From positions 1 through 64,000 of the forward strand of contig DDTK01000014.1 of assembly GCA_002344065.1 (NCBI GenBank): a stretch of 64,000 bases of DNA, written 5' to 3'. Every line of letters begins with the position of its first letter. Within the stretch, counting starts at the first letter, position 1. This DNA is from Flammeovirgaceae bacterium UBA2366 (lineage in GTDB: Bacteria > Bacteroidota > Bacteroidia > Cytophagales > Cyclobacteriaceae). A model generated the notes under the pieces. The model did no database searches and had not been told where the DNA came from. It saw nothing but the letters and a program-made list of their open reading frames with translations. The position numbers and the translations under genes are program-made. Below, piece after piece: positions 18,315 through 26,848 of the stretch.

Positions 18315-20309
18315 ATGAAAAAAACGGTTATCCAGTCCTGCTTTTTATTGGTTTCCATGATTCAGGCTGTTGCGCAGACAGCTGAATTGGATAGCCTGAT
18401 TAAAAACCTGGATAACCATAAAACTATTGATTCGGTGCGCGCACAACTGCTGCTCGACATTGCCGTCAAACTCAGACGAATAAATCCAAAAGAAGCTATC
18501 ACGTATTACGATAGTGCTTATCGTATTGCCGGAAATTCAGCCACACCTTTAATTCAAACACGTGCCAATAACGGCATAGCCATTTGCTATGGCATGATGG
18601 GCGACTATCCTTCCGCAATAGAATATTTTCACCGCACACTTTCATTAAGCAAACAAGTCAACGATTTTGTTCGGCTAGCTGATGGTTACAATGGCTTGGG
18701 AATTGTGTACAAGCGATTGGGCGATTATCCGCAGAGTTTAGTGTACTATACACAAGCTCTGGCCTTGTATGATTCTATTCAGGATCAGATGGGGCTTGCC
18801 GCTGCACATGAAAATGTTGGTGTGTTATACGACCTGATGAAAGAACCCGGCAAAGCCATGGAATACTACCAAAGTGCAATTGCCATTTACGAAAAAGAGA
18901 ATAAACCCATACAAATACTAACCGCCAAATCAAACATAGGCGTGTTGTATGTAGGTGAGAAGCGATATGATGAAGCCTTGAAAATTTTTCAGGATAATTT
19001 AAGAGTTTATGATTCGTTACAACGTCCGGCAAATGCCATTGTCGCTGCAACAGACATTGCCCATGTGTATATCCTGCAGGGTAAACTTGTCGAAGCAAAT
19101 GAAATCCTACTGAAATATCTTGATCAAGCCAGGGAATTATCCATGAAGCAGGAAGAGGCCGACATTTACCAAAACTTGTTTGAAGTTGCCGTGGCCATGC
19201 AACAATATGATCAGGCTTTGCATTATGCGCGTAATTACCTGCAGATGGCCAAGGTATTAGATGCCAAAAAGTTTTACTCAACCGCATATTCATTGCTGTC
19301 GCGGGTTTATGAGAAACGTGGAGAATGGAATAAAGCATTAGAGGCCTATAAGGAACACAAGGCCTGGAGCGATAGCGTATTCAATGAAGACAATGCACGC
19401 GCATTTAAGGCCCAGGAAGTAAAGGTTGAGGTACTGGAGAAAAATAAGCAGTTGGCTGAACAAACCCTGCGGCTTGAATTTTTGCAAGAACAGGTCCAGC
19501 AGGAAATCCGCCAGAAGTGGTTACTGGCCATTGTCTCTGTGCTCTTGTTGGCTTCGGGTATATTGGCTTATCAAAAATTTACTGAGCGCAGACGAATGAA
19601 TAATGTGCTTACCGCAAAGAACCAGCAAATTCTGAAGCAGAAGGCACACATCGAAGAAATGAATTATCAGCTTGAAAACAGAATGTTACGTGCACAAATC
19701 AATCCGCACTTCATTTTTAATAGCTTAAGTTCCATTCAACATTTTATAACCGCTGATGACAAACCAGCTGCATTGAAGTACCTCACCAAATTCTCGCACC
19801 TGTTGCGGCAGGTGCTGGAGAGCTCCATTACCGGAAATGTATTACTTAAGGAAGAGTTAAAATTGCTGACCATGTACTTGGAGTTGGAAGCTCTTCGGTT
19901 TGATAATGGTTTCACTTTTTCCATTGATGTGGACGAAAAAATCAACGCGGATGAAGTAGAGATACCTACCATGATTTTGCAACCGCTTATTGAAAATGCT
20001 ATACTCCATGGGCTCATGCCTAAACCCAATAATCGTAATTTACGAATAGCGTTTAAAGCAGATGACACCAACTTGGAGATAACGATTGAAGACAATGGCA
20101 TTGGCCGGACAGCAGCAGCTGAGAAGCAAAAAGGAAGACAAAAGGAAAGTCCCTCGCGGGGAATTTCAGTAACAGAGCAACGGCTTGCTTCACTGCGGGC
20201 CAAGCATGGGTGGCAAACTGATTTACACTATCGTGATTTAATTGATGCTTTCGGAAAGCCTGCAGGTACATGTGTTGTGTTACGACTTCCAATTTTAGAA
20301 TCTGTTTAA
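18315..20309 (+). CDS. TPR-containing LytS-type sensor histidine kinase
   Basis: 664 residues. A signal peptide (MKKTVIQSCFLLVSMIQAVAQ) leads to about seven tetratricopeptide repeats in the periplasm (residues 55-370), then one transmembrane helix (WLLAIVSVLLLASGILAYQKF) and a coiled coil. The cytoplasmic His_kinase/HATPase module follows. The phosphoacceptor is in AQINPHFIFNSLSSIQHFI (His465). The ATP-binding N-box (MILQPLIENAILHGL) and G-box (IEDNGIGR) are intact, unlike those of the upstream kinase. The response regulator gene begins 6 bases after the stop, so this is very probably the cognate pair. The TPRs suggest sensing by protein contact; the ligand is unknown. Confidence 0.9.
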   Translation: MKKTVIQSCFLLVSMIQAVAQTAELDSLIKNLDNHKTIDSVRAQLLLDIAVKLRRINPKEAITYYDSAYRIAGNSATPLIQTRANNGIAICYGMMGDYPSAIEYFHRTLSLSKQVNDFVRLADGYNGLGIVYKRLGDYPQSLVYYTQALALYDSIQDQMGLAAAHENVGVLYDLMKEPGKAMEYYQSAIAIYEKENKPIQILTAKSNIGVLYVGEKRYDEALKIFQDNLRVYDSLQRPANAIVAATDIAHVYILQGKLVEANEILLKYLDQARELSMKQEEADIYQNLFEVAVAMQQYDQALHYARNYLQMAKVLDAKKFYSTAYSLLSRVYEKRGEWNKALEAYKEHKAWSDSVFNEDNARAFKAQEVKVEVLEKNKQLAEQTLRLEFLQEQVQQEIRQKWLLAIVSVLLLASGILAYQKFTERRRMNNVLTAKNQQILKQKAHIEEMNYQLENRMLRAQINPHFIFNSLSSIQHFITADDKPAALKYLTKFSHLLRQVLESSITGNVLLKEELKLLTMYLELEALRFDNGFTFSIDVDEKINADEVEIPTMILQPLIENAILHGLMPKPNNRNLRIAFKADDTNLEITIEDNGIGRTAAAEKQKGRQKESPSRGISVTEQRLASLRAKHGWQTDLHYRDLIDAFGKPAGTCVVLRLPILESV

Positions 20310-20315
20310 ACTAAT

Positions 20316-21053
20316 ATGAGAGCTGTTATTGTAGAAGATGAAATGCACAGCCGTGAAACGCTGAAAAACCTGATAGGAGAATTCTGTCCGGAAGTTTCTG
20401 TGGTAGGCATGGCAGGTTCGGTAGACGAAGCCATCCAGGTTATTCAGGCTACCAACCCAACTATTCTTTTTTTGGATATTGAATTACAAACAGGTACCGG
20501 GTTCGATGTTTTGTCGCGATTACCAGACATGGCACTTGATGTCATCTTTACAACAGCTTACGAACACTATGCCATTCGCGCCATCAAGTTCAGCTCTCTG
20601 GATTACCTGCTAAAACCAATTGATGTTGAAGAATTGCAATTGGCTATAAGCAAGGCACGCACAAGACAAAATGCCAACAATCAAAAACAACAGCTGGATA
20701 CACTTTTGGCAAATATCACTGGTCAGCATATGAAAAAAATTTGCCTGGCTACAGCCGACCGGCTTGAGTTTGTTAAGGTAGATGAAATTACGTTGTGTGA
20801 AGCCAACGGATCGTATACCACTATTTATCTTAAAGACAGCCGGAAGATTATGGTTAGCCGGAATTTGAAGGAATACGAGAATCTGTTGATCGATGAGCAT
20901 TTTATGCGTGTCCATAATAGTTACCTGGTCAATCTTAGAGAAGTTAAACAATATGTAAAATCTGAAGGAGGCTATCTGTTAATGAATGACAACAAGCAGG
21001 TAAGTATTTCACCCAAAAAGCGCGATGAATTTTTGGCACGAATAAGTTTGTGA
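20316..21053 (+). CDS. LytTR-family response regulator
   Basis: 245 residues. The receiver domain (1-120) has the acidic pocket in VEDEMHS, the phosphorylated aspartate Asp54 in LFLDIEL, the threonine in FTTAY and the lysine in LLKPID. The C-terminal LytTR DNA-binding domain (about 140-240) shows ITLCEANGSYTTIYL and the core FMRVHNSYLVNL. It is the output partner of the TPR kinase directly upstream. LytTR regulators bind pairs of short direct repeats. I could not identify a convincing pair in the flanking spacers, so the regulon is unknown. Confidence 0.93.
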   Translation: MRAVIVEDEMHSRETLKNLIGEFCPEVSVVGMAGSVDEAIQVIQATNPTILFLDIELQTGTGFDVLSRLPDMALDVIFTTAYEHYAIRAIKFSSLDYLLKPIDVEELQLAISKARTRQNANNQKQQLDTLLANITGQHMKKICLATADRLEFVKVDEITLCEANGSYTTIYLKDSRKIMVSRNLKEYENLLIDEHFMRVHNSYLVNLREVKQYVKSEGGYLLMNDNKQVSISPKKRDEFLARISL

Positions 21054-21089
21054 AATCCGGGCTTAGTAGAAGCGATCTTAAAATGTTAG

Positions 21090-21127
21090 CGTCATAGCGA
21101 TCCGCCACAGGCGGAGAAGCAATCTCG
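21090..21127. repeat. Half copy of the 14.3-kb palindromic element
   Basis: The sequence begins CGTCATAGCGATCCGCC and continues ACAGGCGGAGAAGCAATCTCG. It matches the reverse complement of 14355-14391 with only a few differences, including the TCCGCC-ACA-GGCGGA hairpin at 21101-21115. Only one arm is present. It lies between the response regulator and a lipoprotein gene and interrupts no gene. Confidence 0.72.
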
Positions 21128-21260
21128 ACCTAACTCCCACCCTAATTTCTGGCCGACAATCATCACGTGCATTTCGTAAAGTCACAGGGCATATTCGTCA
21201 ATTCACCGGTAATGGAGTGTAGTCCGCAACCTAAGTTTGAGCCATAAATCAAACAAAACC

Positions 21261-22412
21261 ATGAAAAATTCACACTTGATCGTTTCGATGTTTACCGGCT
21301 TATTGCTGGCTGCCTGCTCACCGGGCAGCGAAAATGAAATGCAACCAAAACCTTTTGTAAACCTGGACAAAGCAGACGTTTACAAGGGAACACAAAGCCC
21401 CGGTGATGTATGGACCTGGGCATTGGATAAAGAACAAGGCCACATGACTGCAACATGGGATTATGGAACCTTTGATGACATGAGTGATGATATCACCGTT
21501 CAAGGAACTTTCGAAACCTTGCCATCAGGGTTTTTAAAAGTAAAAATTACCAAAACAGAACCGGTTAGCCAGGAAATTCCGACTGATGGAACTGCGTGGT
21601 TTTATGCTTTGGAGATTCCTGACATGGCCATGATTGTTAAACCGGAAGGCAGTATTAAGGGTGACGTAATTGCATTGGTAGCACAAGGAGAATGCGCAAG
21701 CATTCCGGGCACGTATAATTATATCATCTCAGCACCTGGTGATAGATCAGAATACAATCCTGTTACCAGCGAAGCATTTGGTTACCTGGAGATAAGTAAT
21801 AGTGGAGCAGGTTTTTCACTAGCCGGCTATAAGTTTAGTCTCGACTGTATTAATGGCGGTAACTGTACCTCCACAGGTCCTATCAATGGAATACCAACAG
21901 CAAAATGCGTTGGCGGTGGTGAAGTTGTGATCAGCAATGAAGGTAACACGGTTGCCGAAGGACAATTTACCAATGGTGGTGTTATGATGATGGACTTTGG
22001 CTATGGCAATGGTGGTGTGTTTGCCTTGAAAGCCAGTGCATCAGCAACCAAAGCATCGTTACTGAATAATACTTATGCTGGTGTTGCCTACATGCCAAAA
22101 AACAACAATGACCAAACGGTACCCGTACAGCTTTCATTTTTTGAAAATGATCTGGGTAATATGATCGGAACGGGCTATCCGTTTAGCGATATTGAAAAGG
22201 CTATCGTTTCAAACGATGAAGGTGCCATCGTTTTGGTAGATGATGTAATTAACGGAAGAGTTTTGGGCTCCATGAATTTTGATGAATTCGGTGATGTATC
22301 GCCCATGGCTGCTGCATTACTGGTTAATGGTAACAAGCAAATACTAATACTCTCCAGTTACGATGAGAAAAGCTTCGCTCCGTTCATATTGATTTTAGCA
22401 AAACAGAATTAA
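21261..22412 (+). CDS. Lipoprotein of unknown function
   Basis: Started at ATG 21261 (383 aa), which gives a clean lipoprotein signal MKNSHLIVSMFTGLLLAACSPGS; the upstream TTG adds only a polar tail. The body is beta-rich with many glycines, and contains two cysteine pairs (GECASIPG, and SLDCINGGNCTSTG...AKCVGG) that could form disulphides outside the cell. The pattern ASLLNNTYAGVAYMP...VQLSFFENDLGNMIGTGYP suggests a repeated beta domain. I recognise no family. It is flanked by a REP-like half copy upstream and a strong terminator downstream, so it is probably a single-gene transcript. Confidence 0.7.
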   Translation: MKNSHLIVSMFTGLLLAACSPGSENEMQPKPFVNLDKADVYKGTQSPGDVWTWALDKEQGHMTATWDYGTFDDMSDDITVQGTFETLPSGFLKVKITKTEPVSQEIPTDGTAWFYALEIPDMAMIVKPEGSIKGDVIALVAQGECASIPGTYNYIISAPGDRSEYNPVTSEAFGYLEISNSGAGFSLAGYKFSLDCINGGNCTSTGPINGIPTAKCVGGGEVVISNEGNTVAEGQFTNGGVMMMDFGYGNGGVFALKASASATKASLLNNTYAGVAYMPKNNNDQTVPVQLSFFENDLGNMIGTGYPFSDIEKAIVSNDEGAIVLVDDVINGRVLGSMNFDEFGDVSPMAAALLVNGNKQILILSSYDEKSFAPFILILAKQN

Positions 22413-22430
22413 TTTTCAATTGATTTACCT

Positions 22431-22472
22431 GAAAGCTGAGCTTGTGGATCTACAAGCTCAGCTTTCCTTTTT
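22431..22472 (+). terminator. Strong intrinsic terminator
   Basis: A perfect 15-bp stem GAAAGCTGAGCTTGT / ACAAGCTCAGCTTTC (22431-22445, 22452-22466) with a 6-base loop is followed by CTTTTTG. It ends the lipoprotein transcript. The remaining spacer up to 22682 shows no gene I can support. Confidence 0.88.
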
Positions 22473-22682
22473 GTTACGATCTCAAATAGTCCAGTTTCGA
22501 ACATTGCCCGCACGATTCTGTACACCTTAAAAAAACTTATGAAGCATTTGAATCCAAATCCTTTGGTTTTGAGCGTGAATTCACCACTATTAATCTCCTG
22601 ATGCAACGTTTATAATCTTTCACAGTCTTTGCAGGTAACTGCTGAACTTAATAGAAGGTCTTTTACATAACCCTTGTTACCT

Positions 22683-25121
22683 ATGCTCCTTAATTACCTG
22701 AAAGTTGCCCTGCGTTCCATCTTTCGCAACAAGCTCACCTCCTTCATCAATATTGCCGGTCTTGCACTGGCGCTTACCAGCGCCTTGCTCATTACCTTTT
22801 ACGTAGTGGATGAATTGAGCTACGACCGTCATCACCGGGCTGCCGATCGACTGTATCGGGTAACACGTTATTTCTACGATCAGGATGGAAACGCCAGCTT
22901 AAAGTTGGCCAACGTGGCCCCGCCTATCGGTATGCTCATGCGCAATGATTTTCCGGAAATAGAAAAACTATGTCGCATGCTCCCCCTGAACACAACCGTA
23001 ACGTTGCCGGAAGAAGGTGTGGAGAATAAATCATTTAGAGAACGGAACATTTTTATAAGCGAGCCGGAAATATTCGAATTGTTTGAGATAGAGTTGACAG
23101 AAGGAAATAAAGCCACCGCACTGGAAAAACCCTTTACCATTTTATTGTCTGAACCTGCGGCTGAAAAATATTTCGGCACTACACAAATACAAGGAAAAAC
23201 CCTGCAGGTATTCGGTAATCCCGTGCAGGTAACCGGGGTGTTCAAACCCTTCCGCGCGCAATCCCATTTTCATCCCGACTTTCTCATTTCGTTCAGCACC
23301 CTGAATGATTCAACTATTTATGGAAGACGGGGGCTCGAAACCAACTGGGGAAACAATTCTTTTGGTACCTACTTTTTACTGAAGGAAGGCGAACAGTCAA
23401 AAGCACTCGAAAGCAAACTTCCGGATTTTCTTGACAAGCATTTTGGCACTTTTGCACGCGCTAACTTTGGGGCAGCACCCGATTTTGTTGCCTCAAAAGT
23501 CACCAGTCTTCAACTTCAAAAAGTTTCTGATATACATTTACATTCTCACCTGGATGATGAACTTGAACCTCCCGGTAACATCAACACCGTATACCTGATG
23601 GGAACCATCGGGTTGTTCATCATTCTCATCGCCTCTTTCAATTTTATAAATCTAAGCACCGCACAAGCAACCAAACGTTCCAAAGAAGTAGGCATTCGAA
23701 AGGTTGCAGGTGCTTTCAAAACCCAATTGATGGGACAGTACCTGAGTGAGTCTGTTTTAATTGCCCTGTTTTCATGTCTGCTTGCCCTTGGCGCAGGGTA
23801 TAGTGGGTTAGAATGGCTCAATAGTTTTACCGGAAAATCCATTAATTACTTTGGCCAGCCACTTATTATTATCCTGTTGTTGGTCGGATCAGTAACGGTG
23901 GGGTTACTGGCCGGGCTTTATCCAGCGGTTATCATATCCGGGTTTAAACCGGCCGTCATCTTAAAAGGAAAACAAACCGGTGGTAAACCAATTCTCCGCA
24001 AGGCGCTGGTAGTGGTGCAGTTTGCGATCTCAATTGTGTTGATTATTGCAACTGGAATAATTTTTAGTCAGCTTCAATACCTGAATAAAAAGGATCTTGG
24101 GTATGCCAAGGATCAGGTTGTCACGCTTCCTTACTACAGTCAGCTAAACGATAATTATGATGCATTTTACAACGCCTTAACCGGACACTCGGCTATAAAA
24201 AATTCAGGGCGCTCCTCTCGTATTCCAACCGGCAGGTTACTCGATTCCATGGGCGCACAAATGCGCAAAGGTGATTCACTTCAAAGTGTAGGATCGCGAA
24301 TTGCCTATATACGCATTGATCATACATTTTTCGATACCTACAATATTCCATTTGTCGCAGGAAGAAACTTTTCTAAAGAAGTGCGCACCGATGATTCGCT
24401 CGGTTACGTATTGAATGAAGCAGCCCTGGTGGCTATGGGTATCAATGATCCTGTCTCGTTAATCGATCAGGAATTTTCATACGGTGGTGTAAACGGAAAA
24501 GTGATTGGTGTTGTGAAAGATTTCCATTTTGAATCCCTGCACCAGGTTATCAACCCGATGATTTTTCTGATTCAACGACCAGCGTACAACAATCTTTCCA
24601 TTCAGGTAGCCGGTAATAATTTTCAGGAAGGGTTAAACCACATTGAAAAAGTGTGGCGAGAATTTTTACCCGACCGTTTATTCGAATATACGTTTATGAA
24701 CGAACGGTACAACAACCTCTATCAAAATGAAATGAAGCAAAGTCAGTTATTCACAGGATTTTCTTTACTGGCCATTTTTATTGCATGCCTTGGATTGTTC
24801 GGGTTGGCTACCTTTAATACCCTGCAACGGGTAAAAGAAATTGGTATCCGAAAAGTACTTGGTGCCTCTGTTCCCAGTATACTTACACTGCTCACGCGTG
24901 AAATTATTATACTGGTTATTGTTGCCAACGCTATTGCCTGGCCGGTTGCGTGGTACTTCATGGAGAAATGGCTTGATGGTTTTGCCTACCACATTAACAT
25001 GAATGTATTGCTTTACCTTATGGCCGCGGGAGCAGCCATACTGATCGCCATCCTTACGGTTAGTTCGCAAACACTGAAAGCGGCTATGACCAACCCGGCT
25101 AATACACTGCGGTATGAATAG
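22683..25121 (+). CDS. FtsX/MacB-like ABC transporter permease, paralogue 5
   Basis: Start set at ATG 22683 (812 aa), nine bases inside a TTG, because MLLNYLKVALRSIFRN matches the opening of the other four paralogues. Landmarks are the first helix INIAGLALALTSALLITFYV, the first FtsX block LIASFNFINLSTAQATKRSKEV followed by GIRKVAGA, the second block LFGLATFNTLQRVKEI followed by GIRKVLGAS, and the ending TNPANTLRYE. It is separated from the 4.5-14.2 kb cluster by 8.5 kb of unrelated genes. There is again no ATPase nearby. It looks like an independent transcription unit behind a strong terminator. Confidence 0.9.
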   Translation: MLLNYLKVALRSIFRNKLTSFINIAGLALALTSALLITFYVVDELSYDRHHRAADRLYRVTRYFYDQDGNASLKLANVAPPIGMLMRNDFPEIEKLCRMLPLNTTVTLPEEGVENKSFRERNIFISEPEIFELFEIELTEGNKATALEKPFTILLSEPAAEKYFGTTQIQGKTLQVFGNPVQVTGVFKPFRAQSHFHPDFLISFSTLNDSTIYGRRGLETNWGNNSFGTYFLLKEGEQSKALESKLPDFLDKHFGTFARANFGAAPDFVASKVTSLQLQKVSDIHLHSHLDDELEPPGNINTVYLMGTIGLFIILIASFNFINLSTAQATKRSKEVGIRKVAGAFKTQLMGQYLSESVLIALFSCLLALGAGYSGLEWLNSFTGKSINYFGQPLIIILLLVGSVTVGLLAGLYPAVIISGFKPAVILKGKQTGGKPILRKALVVVQFAISIVLIIATGIIFSQLQYLNKKDLGYAKDQVVTLPYYSQLNDNYDAFYNALTGHSAIKNSGRSSRIPTGRLLDSMGAQMRKGDSLQSVGSRIAYIRIDHTFFDTYNIPFVAGRNFSKEVRTDDSLGYVLNEAALVAMGINDPVSLIDQEFSYGGVNGKVIGVVKDFHFESLHQVINPMIFLIQRPAYNNLSIQVAGNNFQEGLNHIEKVWREFLPDRLFEYTFMNERYNNLYQNEMKQSQLFTGFSLLAIFIACLGLFGLATFNTLQRVKEIGIRKVLGASVPSILTLLTREIIILVIVANAIAWPVAWYFMEKWLDGFAYHINMNVLLYLMAAGAAILIAILTVSSQTLKAAMTNPANTLRYE

Positions 25122-25141
25122 TTACCGATAACTACTTTTTT
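25119..25141. terminator. Weak terminator between convergent genes
   Basis: A 6-bp stem TAGTTA / TAACTA with a CCGA loop overlaps the stop of the plus-strand permease and is followed by six T. It fits the ten-base gap between two convergent genes. The stem is short and AT-rich, so the call is tentative. Confidence 0.35.
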
Positions 25142-25749
25142 ACATACTTCCAGTTACGCGATTTACCCTCGGCAAGCCACTCCAGTGTGGTGGCAAGACG
25201 CTTTTCACGAGTGGCTTCGGTTTTGGCTTCTGTTACCCACTCAAGGTATTCGCGTTTGTGTGATGGACTGAAGTTTTGGAAAGTGATCAGCGCCTTCTTT
25301 TTCTTTTTTAAGGCATCCATGAACCATGCGGGAGTCTTAATCGCTTTACTAACAGTCCTTTTCGGTGCAGCCTTAACACCATCGTCATTCAGTTTTTTAG
25401 CTTGCTTCAGAAAATCAATAATAACTTTATCAGGTGGAAGATCTTTTAAACTGGTTACCCTGCCAAAATTCCCCATAGCCTCACCCCCTGCTGCTTTATT
25501 TAATCCTAAATAGTTTTTCGGATCGCGGATTAATTTGGCTTTCCAGAAACCAAATGCACAATGCTGCTTGAAAGAAGCAAAGCTGAAATATTGACCCTTG
25601 TAATCAAAAGAAGGCATACCCCATTTTATTGTCTCTGTAACTTCCGGGCAGGCCTTGTGCACCAACGCACGAACATGATTCAAAATCGGTTGAGCAAAAG
25701 GTTGAGCCTTTATTATATAAGCATCGATGCGTTTATCTGTTTTTGTCAT
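25132..25749 (-). CDS. YdeI/OmpD-associated family protein (DUF1801 plus OmdA-like tail)
   Basis: 205 residues. The N-terminal half carries the DUF1801 pattern: LNHVRALVHKACPEVTETIKWGMPSFDYKGQYFSFASFKQH and GFWKAKLI. The C-terminal half has the OmdA/YdeI signature: TPAWFMDALKKKKKALITFQNFSPSHKREYLEWV, then EKRLATTLEWLAEGK. This family is small and cytosolic; some members are linked to cationic-peptide tolerance, but the biochemical role is unclear. The gene ends ten bases from the convergent permease and is divergent from the next gene by only 46 bases, so promoter elements there are shared or overlapping. Confidence 0.85.
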   Translation of the reverse strand: MTKTDKRIDAYIIKAQPFAQPILNHVRALVHKACPEVTETIKWGMPSFDYKGQYFSFASFKQHCAFGFWKAKLIRDPKNYLGLNKAAGGEAMGNFGRVTSLKDLPPDKVIIDFLKQAKKLNDDGVKAAPKRTVSKAIKTPAWFMDALKKKKKALITFQNFSPSHKREYLEWVTEAKTEATREKRLATTLEWLAEGKSRNWKYVKK

Positions 25750-25795
25750 GGGTTTACGGGATAATCTTTACATATTGTCTCGATAAAAAGGCTGC

Positions 25796-26455
25796 ATGCA
25801 AAACAAGGCTAATTTACACACTGCGAAATTATTACAAATTGAGATGGACCGGATTCGCTATCCAAAAGTCAGAAAATTTTTGGCCGACTACCAATTGTCG
25901 AAGCCACAGGATTTTGCGAAGCTAAACGCCATGTGTTACGACCCAGAGGGCCTGGATTACCATAGCCACCTGAAGACTTATACTTTTCAGCACCCCATTA
26001 ACAAAGTATGGAATGCCTACAAAACCATTCGCCCCGACCAGGTATGGCGTGGCGCCATGGTAAGGTTTGGAATGCAGTATGCCCGCCACGATCACAGCAT
26101 CACCTATGCCGATGATTCCCGGTATGAAGGACTTCAGGCAGGACAACTCATTATTCTAAACCTGCGCTTGCTGAACGGTATAATTAACCTGGCCGTTGGG
26201 CATGAGGTTATGCATGTTTGTGACGAAACTAAAGCCATTCGCATCAGCTACCTGGAAAACTCCGCTTCACAAGGTTCACAATTTATTACATTGGCCTCAG
26301 CTGCTGATGGTGGCACACAGGTAACCCATAAAACCTTGTACAAAAGCGGCTCCTGGTTTCGAGACCGGGTACTTTACCCTGGCCTGCATACAAAGGCCAT
26401 TGGTGAATTCCATGGAAATGTTAGAAAAATGTTGGAGGATAATGTTTTGGCCTGA
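25796..26455 (+). CDS. Conserved-looking hypothetical protein, SRPBCC-like C-terminal half
   Basis: 219 residues, no signal peptide. I do not recognise a named family. The C-terminal 100 residues resemble a START/SRPBCC helix-grip domain: a strand with IRISYLENSASQGSQFITL, a GGTQVTHKTLY strand, and a final long helix beginning near PGLHTKAIGEFHGNVRKML. The N-terminal part contains the polar pattern YDPEGLDYHSHLKTYTFQHPINKVWNAYKTI, which is typical of the first strand and helices of such folds. A HEVMH motif occurs at about residue 138 but lies in a likely strand. Divergent from the YdeI-like gene, with a 393-bp spacer after it. Confidence 0.6.
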   Translation: MQNKANLHTAKLLQIEMDRIRYPKVRKFLADYQLSKPQDFAKLNAMCYDPEGLDYHSHLKTYTFQHPINKVWNAYKTIRPDQVWRGAMVRFGMQYARHDHSITYADDSRYEGLQAGQLIILNLRLLNGIINLAVGHEVMHVCDETKAIRISYLENSASQGSQFITLASAADGGTQVTHKTLYKSGSWFRDRVLYPGLHTKAIGEFHGNVRKMLEDNVLA

Positions 26456-26848
26456 CAAGGCCTGCGGCAGCTATAAGATAAATATGTGCAATAGATAAAC
26501 ACAGCTGTTGGCTGCAATAGGGTCGGGACAAATTGTGTTTCAAACAAAACGGCTGACAACTCACTAACAAAAATTCACCACGTGGACAAGTTAGCGGCTC
26601 GGTGACAACTTGGACTTTGAAAAAATAAACGTGGGACAGGTTAAAAAATAATACAGCCGACCCTTCGCATTTTAAAAAGATTGTGCTCCGAATTGCCCCT
26701 TGCATTTTGGCACATGCCATTGCCGCAAATCCTTCCCGCAAACCAAAGCAATGTCAAGAGCCAAATCCACCGCACAAGGGAGGTGTAAACCGACAAATCC
26801 AAGCAAATTTTGCGTATTTTGACAAACAATAATTTTTAGCATATAAAA
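26456..26848. other. Spacer before the defence island
   Basis: This 393-base stretch has no gene I can support. It holds an imperfect inverted repeat CTAAC...GTTAG near 26560-26610, the imperfect palindrome at 26705-26776 described separately, and the presumed hsdR promoter. The spacer is of different texture from neighbouring DNA, with many short GC-rich words (GGCTGACAAC, GGCTCGGTGACAAC). Confidence 0.5.
26705..26776. repeat. Left flanking imperfect palindrome of the defence island
   Basis: TTTGGCACATGCCATTGC (from 26706) pairs with GCAATGTCAAGAGCCAAA (ending 26765) at 15 of 18 positions. The copy continues about a dozen bases. A sequence about 75% alike, in the same orientation, lies at 37175-37246 just beyond hamB. 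The pair brackets the hsdR-hamB block. Confidence 0.55.

Noticed and set aside
18775..19338. 187-codon minus-strand frame opposite the TPR kinase
   Set aside because: It is a shadow of the TPR coding region, which has full domain support on the plus strand.
22409..22606. 65-codon minus-strand frame after the lipoprotein gene
   Set aside because: It is built partly from the terminator stem and has no start context or recognised motif.
26200..26220. HEVMH motif suggesting a zinc protease in the gene at 25796-26455
   Set aside because: The residues lie in a probable strand directly before an SRPBCC-like segment, no third ligand or peptidase family pattern is visible, so the match is likely chance.
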